13,495 nt of DNA from Methylomonas sp. (GTDB taxonomy: Bacteria; Pseudomonadota; Gammaproteobacteria; Methylococcales; Methylomonadaceae), in contig JAQTYP010000037.1 of the NCBI GenBank assembly GCA_028688235.1, forward strand, positions 1 to 13,495. The letters are read 5' to 3'. Made by a program: the position numbers and the translations under genes. Of the stretch, positions 7,310 through 13,495 are shown in pieces. The notes below the pieces were generated by a model. That model saw nothing but the letters and a program-made list of their open reading frames with translations, was not told the origin of the DNA and made no database searches. The number at the start of each line of letters is the position of its first letter. Position 1 is the stretch's first letter.

Positions 7310-8673
7310 CAGTGTAGCTCCAGCACGGCTTGGGTAAACTGATTGCCGCGGTCGGCATAACTCTTATATTGATCGAGGCTGGCGCAGGCAGGCGACAGCA
7401 AGACGCTGTCGCCGGGCGTAGCCAAATCGGCCGCAATTTTCACTGCTTCCTTCATGTTGTCGGCAAAATAGGTCGGAACGCAGTTGGCCAGTGCCTGGGC
7501 TATCGAATCGGCATCTTTGCCCATCAGAACGACAGCCTTGGTTTTATTTTTGACGACAGGAGCCAGTTCCTCCATATCGGCGCCTTTGCCGTCACCACCC
7601 GCCAGCAGGATGACCTTGCGCCGATAACCTTGCAACGCGGCGATACAGGCGCCGATATTGGTGGCTTTGGAATCGTTGACCCAGCGCACGCCGCGTACTT
7701 CGGCGACTTTTTGCATGCGGTGAGGCAGGCCTTTGAATTTTTTAAGGGCCCGGCACATCGCGTTGATATCCATGCCCACGGCATGACCAAGAGCCAACGC
7801 GGCCAGGGCGTTGGCGATGTTGTGATCGCCTTCCAGATTCAATTCATCGGCGCTCATCAAGACTTGGTCGCCCTGCATTAAGCTATCGGTTTCGCCGCGG
7901 GACAAATAAAAATCGGCAAGATGTTGCACGGAAAACGTGATAGAGCTTCTGCTTGGAACCAACATGTCCATGACGACAGGGTCGTCCGCATTCAGTATCA
8001 TCGCGCCGTCGCCGCGGAAGATACGTTGTTTTTCTTGAGCGTAGCCGGACATATCTGCGTGGCGATCCAGATGATCAGCACTCAGATTCAAAACCGTGGC
8101 GGCTTTGGCGTTGAGTGCCGTAGTTCTTTCCAGCTGAAAGCTGGACAATTCCAGCACGTAGAGATCGGCATCCTGTTGCAGCAAATCCAGGGCAGGTGTG
8201 CCGAGATTGCCGCCTATGGCGGTTTTAAAGCCGGCCGTATTGCCCATGTCGCCCAGCATGGTCGTGACAGTGCTTTTGCCGTTGGAACCCGTGATGGCGA
8301 TAATCGGTTTGTCGGTGGCGCAGGCGAATAGGTCTATGTCGCTGATGACGGTCACGCCGGCCTGCATGGCCTTGTGTATGGCTTTTTCGTTCAGTGAAAC
8401 ACCGGGGCTGACCAATAAATGCGTGGCGACATCGAAGGCCGATTGATCGAAACCGCCCGAGAATACCGGGACATCCGGCATTTGTTCGCGCAAGCCGTCG
8501 ATTTGTGGCGGATTTTTGCGGCTATCGACAATCGCAAATCTAATCGGGGTATTCAGCAAAAATCGGGCGGCTGAATAACCTGTTACGCCCAGGCCTACGA
8601 TCAAAACGCGCGCCTCGGCAGGATCCAGGTTGAACCGGACTTTCACGGCGTGTAAAAAGGCTTCGATGTTCAT
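7309..8673 (-). CDS. murD: UDP-N-acetylmuramoyl-L-alanine--D-glutamate ligase
   Basis: MurD adds D-glutamate to UDP-MurNAc-L-Ala, the second cytoplasmic ligase step. The 454 residues show the N-terminal Rossmann loop VGLGVTGYSAARF at 26-38, SPGVSL at 89-94, the P-loop TGSNGKSTVTTM at 128-139, ELSSFQLE at 175-182 and NLSADHLDRH at 196-205. Lys215 in QEKQRIF is probably the carbamylated lysine. The C-terminal domain has WVNDSKATN, LLAGGDGKGAD and LLSPACASLDQYKSYADRGN, the last being the usual MurD ending motif. The N-terminus is about 13 residues longer than E. coli MurD before the glycine loop. The ATG at 8673 lies two bases after the mraY stop with GAG six bases upstream. An internal GTG at codon 10 has no ribosome-binding sequence, so the ATG is kept. 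Confidence 0.97.
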   Translation of the reverse strand: MNIEAFLHAVKVRFNLDPAEARVLIVGLGVTGYSAARFLLNTPIRFAIVDSRKNPPQIDGLREQMPDVPVFSGGFDQSAFDVATHLLVSPGVSLNEKAIHKAMQAGVTVISDIDLFACATDKPIIAITGSNGKSTVTTMLGDMGNTAGFKTAIGGNLGTPALDLLQQDADLYVLELSSFQLERTTALNAKAATVLNLSADHLDRHADMSGYAQEKQRIFRGDGAMILNADDPVVMDMLVPSRSSITFSVQHLADFYLSRGETDSLMQGDQVLMSADELNLEGDHNIANALAALALGHAVGMDINAMCRALKKFKGLPHRMQKVAEVRGVRWVNDSKATNIGACIAALQGYRRKVILLAGGDGKGADMEELAPVVKNKTKAVVLMGKDADSIAQALANCVPTYFADNMKEAVKIAADLATPGDSVLLSPACASLDQYKSYADRGNQFTQAVLELH

Positions 8674-8675
8674 GC

Positions 8676-9758
8676 TTATCTCAGCTTCAACGTGGCCAGT
8701 CCGATCAAGACCAAGATGACGGAAATGATCCAGAAACGCACGATGATACGCGGTTCCGGCCAGCCTTTCAGCTCGTAATGATGGTGTATCGGGGCCATCA
8801 GGAATACGCGTTTTTTACGGGTTTTGTAAGAGGCCACCTGGATGATCACCGAAATGGTTTCCACGACGAAGATACCGCCCATGATCACCAGTACGATTTC
8901 CTGTCTGACCAAAACCGCAACGACGCCCAGCGCGGCACCCAATGCCAACGCACCCACGTCGCCCATGAACACCATGGCGGGATAGGCGTTAAACCACAGA
9001 AAACCCAAGCCTGAGCCTATCAATGCGGCGCAGAACACCACCAGTTCCCCCGATTTGGGAATGTGCGGTATTTGCAGATATTGGGCAAAGTTCGCATGGC
9101 CCGATAAATAGGCAAAGATGGCCAAGGCTGCCGCTATCATCACGGTCGGCATGATGGCCAGACCGTCGAGGCCGTCCGTCAGGTTGACTGCATTGCTGGA
9201 GCCGACGATGACAAAATAGGTCAAAATGATGTAGCCCCAATTCATGTCCAACGTGACGTTCTTGAAAAACGGTACGATGAATTGAGTTTCGGCGGGAACT
9301 TGAGCGGTTTTAAAAAGATAAATCGCCGCGCCGGCCGCAACGACCGATTGCCAGAAATATTTGGCTCTGGCCGACAGGCCGTCGCTATTACCCAGTAGGA
9401 CTTTTTTATAGTCGTCGACGAAGCCGATGACGCCATGCGCAAGTGTGACCAGCAGGACCACCCAGACATAGCGGTTCGTCAGGTCGGCACATAACAAGGT
9501 GCTGATGGCTACCGCAAACAATATCATCGCCCCACCCATCGTCGGGGTGCCCGATTTCGAGAAATGACTTTGCGGACCGTCGTCGCGTACGCTTTGACCT
9601 ATCTTCTTGATGGTCAATTTCGCTATCATGGCAGGACCGATGGCAAGGCAAATCGCCAGCGCGGTCAGCACGCCCAAGATCGCCCGGAAGGTCAGATAAT
9701 GCAGAACCCTGAAGGCGCCGTCGAATTGAATTAAAAAATCCGCGAGTAAAAGTAACAT
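8676..9758 (-). CDS. mraY: Phospho-N-acetylmuramoyl-pentapeptide-transferase (lipid I synthase)
   Basis: MraY is an inner-membrane enzyme that transfers phospho-MurNAc-pentapeptide to undecaprenyl phosphate, forming lipid I. Length is 360 residues, identical to E. coli MraY, with about ten membrane segments. Visible motifs are QSVRDDGPQSHFSKSGTPTM at 55-74, the Mg-binding FVDDYKK at 113-119 (Asp115, Asp116), NAVNLTDGLDGLA at 189-201, FMGDVGALALG at 264-274 with Asp267, and the uridine-side loop MAPIHHHYELKGWPEPRI at 321-338. The C-terminus RFWIISVILVLIGLATLKLR is typical of proteobacteria. The ATG at 9758 shares one base with the murF stop (TAATG); the murF end provides a modest GAG upstream. 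Confidence 0.98.
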   Translation of the reverse strand: MLLLLADFLIQFDGAFRVLHYLTFRAILGVLTALAICLAIGPAMIAKLTIKKIGQSVRDDGPQSHFSKSGTPTMGGAMILFAVAISTLLCADLTNRYVWVVLLVTLAHGVIGFVDDYKKVLLGNSDGLSARAKYFWQSVVAAGAAIYLFKTAQVPAETQFIVPFFKNVTLDMNWGYIILTYFVIVGSSNAVNLTDGLDGLAIMPTVMIAAALAIFAYLSGHANFAQYLQIPHIPKSGELVVFCAALIGSGLGFLWFNAYPAMVFMGDVGALALGAALGVVAVLVRQEIVLVIMGGIFVVETISVIIQVASYKTRKKRVFLMAPIHHHYELKGWPEPRIIVRFWIISVILVLIGLATLKLR

Positions 9759-11125
9759 TATGCCGCTCTGAAATGGTCAACCAGCGCCGCAACCACATTT
9801 TCCATTTTTTGCGCGCGCGAGCCTTTTACTAAAATGATTTCCCTGCCGGTAGCCACCTGATTCAAGGCGGCGATTAATTGTTCTTGGGTCTCGAAAAACT
9901 GGCCGTTTTCGCCAAAGCCTTCCGCGGTATGTTTGGCCAGTTCGCCGGTTGCGAACAAACGTTGCACGCCCATCGTCCTGATCATCCGACCCATTTCGGC
10001 GTGAATAGCAGGACTATCCGGACCTAATTCTCCGAATGCGCCCAATGCCAGCCAGATGGGGCGATCGCAATGCGTCAAGGCATCTAGCGCGGCCTTCAAC
10101 GACGCTGGATTGGCATTATACGTGTCGTCGATGACGATATTGCCTTGTCGACCCTGTATCGCCTGCATGCGGCCGGTGACAGGTTGCATACTTTCCAGAC
10201 CCTGCTTGATGGCGGCTAGGCTTATATCGAACTGCAAGGCCACAGCCGCCGCGGCCAGGGCGTTTTTTACGTTGTGCTCGCCGGCCAGATTCAAGCGAAT
10301 GTTTTGGCTTGTCGTTCGGGTTTTCAGATCGAAGCGGGTGCAAACGCCACTATCATCCAGCCTTGGAATGATGTTTTCGGCACGTACATCGGCGCTATCG
10401 GCAAAACCGAAACTGACATGTTTTCGGCCGCCGAGTTTTTCCCTTAACCAGAAGTCGTAAAACGCATCGTCGCGATTCAAAACTGCAATTCCTGTAGGTC
10501 CCAAGCTTTCGACGATCTCGGCTTTGGTATTGGCAACGCCCTCTATGCTGCCAAAACCTTCGATGTGAGCCGCGCCGACATTGGTAATGACGCTGACGTC
10601 GGGTAGGGCATAGCGACTGGTGTAAGCGATTTCACCAGCATGGTTCGCGCCCATTTCGATGACGGCGTAACGGTGGTTCTCGGTCAATCGCAGCAAGGTC
10701 AAGGGTACGCCTATGTCGTTGTTCAGGTTGCCTTGCGTGAATAAAGTCTCGCCCTGGGTCTTGAAAATCGCCGCAATCATTTCCTTGACGGTGGTTTTGC
10801 CGTTGCTGCCGGTGACGCCGGCAATTTTGACCGGCAAGCACTTGCGCCAGTAGCCGGCTAATTCGGCAAGCGCCAAACGGGTATCTTTAACCAGAATTTG
10901 CGGTAGCTGGCTGGCGGCCGGGCGGCTTAACAAAAGCGCGCTGGCACCGGCCTGCTCGGCTTGGGCTACGAAGTCGTGTCCGTCGAAATGTTGGCCGGCA
11001 ATGGCGATATAAAGATCCCCCGTTTTTAGCGTGCGTGTGTCTATGCTGATGCCGGTCGCGCATGGATTGCCCCCCGAAAGTTCGCCTTGCACGGCTGTCG
11101 TTACATCGCTGAGTGTTAATCTCAT
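9758..11125 (-). CDS. murF: UDP-N-acetylmuramoyl-tripeptide--D-alanyl-D-alanine ligase
   Basis: MurF adds the D-Ala-D-Ala made by Ddl, completing the UDP-MurNAc-pentapeptide that MraY uses. The 455 residues show the N-terminal domain with ISIDTRTLKTGDLYIAIAG at 26-44, the P-loop VTGSNGKTTVKEM at 104-116, GNLNNDIGVPLTLL at 132-145, EMGANHAGEI at 157-166 and TNVGAAHIEGFGS at 181-193. Lys201 in NTKAEI is the likely carbamylated residue, and the C-terminal domain has IDDTYNANPASL at 332-343. The segment LGAFGELG at 361-368 has Ala where E. coli MurF has Asp (GDMAELG). An ATG five codons upstream (11140) is possible, but 11125 forms an ATGA overlap with the murE stop and has GGAG nine bases upstream, whereas 11140 has none. 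Confidence 0.97.
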   Translation of the reverse strand: MRLTLSDVTTAVQGELSGGNPCATGISIDTRTLKTGDLYIAIAGQHFDGHDFVAQAEQAGASALLLSRPAASQLPQILVKDTRLALAELAGYWRKCLPVKIAGVTGSNGKTTVKEMIAAIFKTQGETLFTQGNLNNDIGVPLTLLRLTENHRYAVIEMGANHAGEIAYTSRYALPDVSVITNVGAAHIEGFGSIEGVANTKAEIVESLGPTGIAVLNRDDAFYDFWLREKLGGRKHVSFGFADSADVRAENIIPRLDDSGVCTRFDLKTRTTSQNIRLNLAGEHNVKNALAAAAVALQFDISLAAIKQGLESMQPVTGRMQAIQGRQGNIVIDDTYNANPASLKAALDALTHCDRPIWLALGAFGELGPDSPAIHAEMGRMIRTMGVQRLFATGELAKHTAEGFGENGQFFETQEQLIAALNQVATGREIILVKGSRAQKMENVVAALVDHFRAA

Positions 11126-12591
11126 CGCAGTAGGCTCCATGCGGCCAATGCCTGCTGTGCAACGGCCTGATCACTGAACGGCGTTTTGACGCCGTTGGTC
11201 TCTTGGTAATTTTCATGCCCCTTGCCGGCGATTACCACGCAATCGTCTTCTCCCGCTTGTTGTATCACTGTCGTTATCGCCGTATACCTATCGTTAATCT
11301 TGCTGACTTTATTGCTGGAGCAGCCCGCCAAAATATCGTTAATGATCGCGTCCGAGGCTTCGCTACGAGGATTGTCGTCGGTGACGATTACTCGATCCGC
11401 GTATGTTTCGGCGATCTTGCCCATTTCGGGGCGCTTGCCTCGGTCGCGGTCGCCGCCACAGCCGAATACCACCCATAATTTGCCGTTGCCTCTAGCCGCC
11501 AGCAGTACTTTTTCCAAGGCATCCGGCGTGTGGGCATAATCCACGATGACCGACGGTTTGCCTTGGCCGCCGAATTTTTCCATGCGGCCGGCCACTGCTT
11601 TCAATTTTGCCAACTGGGCAACGGCCTTGGCTAAAGGCCAATCCATCGCCAATAACACGCATAAAACCGTCATGACGTTTTGTAGATTAAAAGCACCCAC
11701 CACCGGCGTGCTTGCCCGCAGGGTTTGCCGCGCCCAGCTGACGTCGAACGCTATGCCGTCGCTACTGAACTGCACGTTACTGGCGACGACGCATTCCACA
11801 TCGTCGGCTCGCCACCCGCTGATGCTGAATCCCCAGCATTTGACGTCGTCATTCAATGTCGTCAATACGGCTTCACTGTTGGCGTCGTCCAGGTTGACAA
11901 CGGCAAAGCGAAGAGCTGGGTTGGTGAATAACGCCAGTTTGGCCTGCAAATAGGCCTCCATGTTGCCGTGATAATCCAGATGGTCACGGCTCAGATTCGT
12001 GAACACCGCGCCTATGAAATTCACCGCATTGACTCTGCCTTGCTCCAGACCGTGCGAGGATACTTCCATCGCAACAACCGTTTTGTTTTGATTTATCAGC
12101 GCCCTGAGTATCTGGTGTACGGCCAACGCATCCGGGGTCGTATTGCCGGTATCTTGCAAGTGGCCGAGTTCGCCCCAGCCGAGAGTGCCTATCACGCCGC
12201 AAGCCGGCAGTGCCTGGGCGAGCAATTGGCTGCAAGTCGTCTTACCGTTGGTGCCGGTAATGCCTATCACGCCGATTTCATCCGAAGGGCGGCCATAAAA
12301 GCGCGCCGCAATGTCGCCCAGTCGCTGGCCTAAGTTTTCAACGGCGATGGTTTTAACGCCCAGCGTTTTTGGGGTTGCAAGGCCTATGCCCTCAGGGTCG
12401 TAAACGACGACTATGGCACCGTTCTCTACGGCCTGTCCGGCATGTCGCATGCCGTGTTGCAGTGCACCGTTCAGGGCAATAAATACATCGCCTCTCTTGA
12501 TTTTTCGGCTGTCCAGGCCAAGCCCGGTTATTTCGATGTCGGTATCGATGTCGGTATCGACGAAGCCGCTCAGTAACTGTTTCAGATTCAT
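11122..12591 (-). CDS. murE: UDP-N-acetylmuramoyl-L-alanyl-D-glutamate--2,6-diaminopimelate ligase
   Basis: MurE adds the third residue of the stem peptide in the cytoplasm. The 489 residues match the family. The N-terminal domain has GLGLDSRKIKRGDVFIALNG at 23-42; the central domain has the P-loop ITGTNGKTTCSQL at 111-123, NTTPD at 150-154, MEVSSHGLEQGRV at 175-187 and TNLSRDHLDYHG at 198-209, with Lys218 as the likely carbamate site. The C-terminal domain has GRMEKF at 335-340, VDYAHTPDALEKVL at 350-363, FGCGGDRDRGKRPEMG at 376-391 and DNPRSE at 406-411. DNPR is the meso-diaminopimelate signature, so the cell wall should be the Gram-negative A1-gamma type. The ATG at 12591 overlaps the ftsI stop (ATGA). 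No clear Shine-Dalgarno sequence precedes it, so it probably relies on coupling to ftsI. A 12-base tandem duplication lies near the start. Confidence 0.98.
   Translation of the reverse strand: MNLKQLLSGFVDTDIDTDIEITGLGLDSRKIKRGDVFIALNGALQHGMRHAGQAVENGAIVVVYDPEGIGLATPKTLGVKTIAVENLGQRLGDIAARFYGRPSDEIGVIGITGTNGKTTCSQLLAQALPACGVIGTLGWGELGHLQDTGNTTPDALAVHQILRALINQNKTVVAMEVSSHGLEQGRVNAVNFIGAVFTNLSRDHLDYHGNMEAYLQAKLALFTNPALRFAVVNLDDANSEAVLTTLNDDVKCWGFSISGWRADDVECVVASNVQFSSDGIAFDVSWARQTLRASTPVVGAFNLQNVMTVLCVLLAMDWPLAKAVAQLAKLKAVAGRMEKFGGQGKPSVIVDYAHTPDALEKVLLAARGNGKLWVVFGCGGDRDRGKRPEMGKIAETYADRVIVTDDNPRSEASDAIINDILAGCSSNKVSKINDRYTAITTVIQQAGEDDCVVIAGKGHENYQETNGVKTPFSDQAVAQQALAAWSLLR
11135..11138 (-). 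promoter_or_regulatory. Shine-Dalgarno site that fixes the murF start
   Basis: GGAG on the minus strand lies nine bases before the ATG at 11125. It is part of ATGGAG, so the alternative start at 11140 would itself overlap this site and has no purine-rich sequence before it. This favours the shorter MurF N-terminus MRLTLSDV. Confidence 0.65.
12534..12557 (-). repeat. Two-copy 12-base in-frame tandem repeat in the murE 5' end
   Basis: The plus strand reads cgatgtcggtat twice in a row (12534-12545 and 12546-12557) with a partial third unit (cga) after it. It encodes DTDIDTDI at about residues 12-19 of MurE, in the N-terminal domain before the conserved GLGLDSR. The unit is a multiple of three, so gain or loss of a copy would keep the frame. 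Confidence 0.85.
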
Positions 12592-13495
12592 CGTCTGGTC
12601 AACAACAAAGGCATGGTATCCAGGCCGTCAGGCTCTATACCGTAAATCCGTAAAATGCCGGCCATGACTCTGGAAAACGCCGGGGCGGCCACCAGGCCGC
12701 CGTAATACTGCCCAGTAGTCGGTTCGTCGACGACGACGGCAATCACGAAGCGCGGATTGCTGGCCGGTGCCATGCCGACAAATACCGACAAATATTTGTC
12801 TCGGGTATAACCACCGGCGGCGGCTTTTTTGACGGTACCGGTCTTGCCGGCGACGCGGTAACCCTCGACCCTGGCTTGGTAGGCGGTGCCTTCCTTGCTG
12901 ATGACATGCTCCAACATGTCTCTAACCTTGCGCGCCGTTTCAGGCTTGAAAATCCGGCGGGCGTCGGGGTCTTCATCCCGTTTCAGCAACGAAACCGAGT
13001 GCACGATGCCGTCGTCGGCCAATGCCGAGTAGGCGCGCGCCAATTGCAATATCGATGTCGACACGCCGTAACCAAACGATAAAATCGCCTGGTCGAATTC
13101 GTGCCAACCTTGGTAATCCAGTAACGAGCCGCTGGCTTCCCCCGGGAAACCGACGCCGGCCGATGTGCCGAAGCCTAAATTACTGTATACACCCCAGAAG
13201 TAGTCCGGCGGCATGCTCATCGCGATTTTGGTGACCGCGATGTTGCTCGATTTCTGTAATACCAGGGTCAAATCCATCGTGCCGTAGTTATGGATGTCTT
13301 TGACCACGTTGCGACCTACGTTATAGACACCGTGGGTTTCTATCAATACGTTGGGACTGACGTAATTGCCGTCTAATGCGGCGGCGACCACAAAAGGTTT
13401 TACGGTCGATCCCGGTTCGAAGCTGTCGACTATTGCGCGATTGCGGTAGCGGTCGCTACGCAATTCCCTGCGGTCATTCGGGTTGAAAGCCGGCT
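12588..13495 (-). CDS. ftsI: Septal transpeptidase FtsI (PBP3), 5' end beyond the window
   Basis: FtsI is the class B penicillin-binding protein that cross-links septal peptidoglycan in the periplasm, working with FtsW. About 300 C-terminal codons are visible, covering most of the transpeptidase domain. The three penicillin-binding motifs are present: SxxK as FEPGSTVKPF (catalytic Ser codon at 13409-13407), SxN as QKSSNIAVTK (Ser codon at 13250-13248), and KTGT in VAGKTGTVKK (12845-12834). The frame runs on through the right edge as PAFNPNDRRELRSDRYRNRA, so the N-terminal membrane anchor and pedestal domain lie outside the window. The protein ends soon after the domain (IYGIEPDGLDTMPLLLTRR). 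It therefore lacks the longer C-terminal tail that E. coli FtsI carries before processing. The stop overlaps the murE start. Confidence 0.97.
   Translation of the reverse strand, partial: PAFNPNDRRELRSDRYRNRAIVDSFEPGSTVKPFVVAAALDGNYVSPNVLIETHGVYNVGRNVVKDIHNYGTMDLTLVLQKSSNIAVTKIAMSMPPDYFWGVYSNLGFGTSAGVGFPGEASGSLLDYQGWHEFDQAILSFGYGVSTSILQLARAYSALADDGIVHSVSLLKRDEDPDARRIFKPETARKVRDMLEHVISKEGTAYQARVEGYRVAGKTGTVKKAAAGGYTRDKYLSVFVGMAPASNPRFVIAVVVDEPTTGQYYGGLVAAPAFSRVMAGILRIYGIEPDGLDTMPLLLTRR

Noticed and set aside
6540..7436. Minus-strand frame of 298 codons overlapping ftsW and murD in another frame
   Set aside because: The FtsW and MurD frames carry all family motifs; this alternative frame is rich in Arg, Pro and Ser with no motif.
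8940..8970. Ala instead of Ser after the MraY GDVG motif (GDVGALALG)
   Set aside because: Different from E. coli, but as far as I recall the same Ala occurs in other gammaproteobacteria; the essential Asp267 is intact.
11126..11140. Upstream murF start at 11140
   Set aside because: No ribosome-binding sequence precedes it, and the 11125 ATG matches the family N-terminus and the ATGA pattern.
1..13495. Search for a novel system, mobile element, CRISPR array or RNA gene
   Set aside because: Every stretch is covered by a conserved dcw gene, gaps total only about 30 bases, and no repeats or foreign-looking segments were seen.

Overview
The window is one uninterrupted block of the bacterial dcw (division and cell wall) cluster, with every gene on the minus strand. 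Read in the direction of transcription, from high to low coordinates, it holds: ftsI (5' part missing) - murE - murF - mraY - murD - ftsW - murG - murC - murB - ddl - ftsQ - ftsA (3' part missing). All twelve genes are recognisable and none shows an internal stop or frameshift.

Organism: a Gram-negative gammaproteobacterium is most likely. The order is that of the E. coli cluster, except that murB sits between murC and ddl, as in many non-enteric gammaproteobacteria. MurE carries the DNPR signature of meso-diaminopimelate-adding enzymes, and FtsA and FtsQ are of proteobacterial type. Base composition looks roughly balanced to slightly GC-rich. The overall feel of the proteins suggests a methanotroph-like lineage (Methylococcales), but that is a low-confidence impression from memory, not a database result.

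Layout: 13495-12588 is the transpeptidase domain of FtsI (PBP3). 12591-7309 holds murE, murF, mraY, murD, which carry UDP-MurNAc-tripeptide formation, pentapeptide completion, lipid I synthesis and D-Glu addition. 7309-6143 is ftsW, the SEDS glycosyltransferase partner of FtsI. 6146-1845 holds murG, murC, murB, ddl (lipid II synthesis, L-Ala addition, MurNAc formation, D-Ala-D-Ala supply). 1840-1 holds ftsQ and ftsA, which belong to the divisome. Together they make the lipid II precursor in the cytoplasm and inner membrane, polymerise and cross-link it at the septum (FtsW/FtsI), and tie that to the Z-ring (FtsA, FtsQ). ftsL and mraZ/mraW would be expected just beyond the right edge and ftsZ just beyond the left edge.

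The genes are packed with almost no spacing. Of eleven junctions, six are ATGA overlaps, two are one-base overlaps (TAATG, TGATG), and the other three are gaps of 2, 4 and 24 bases. No gene-free stretch longer than 24 bases exists. I saw no convincing promoter, terminator, RNA gene, mobile element, CRISPR array or attachment site. I found no previously undescribed system; the findings are small-scale points about starts, coupling and residue changes.
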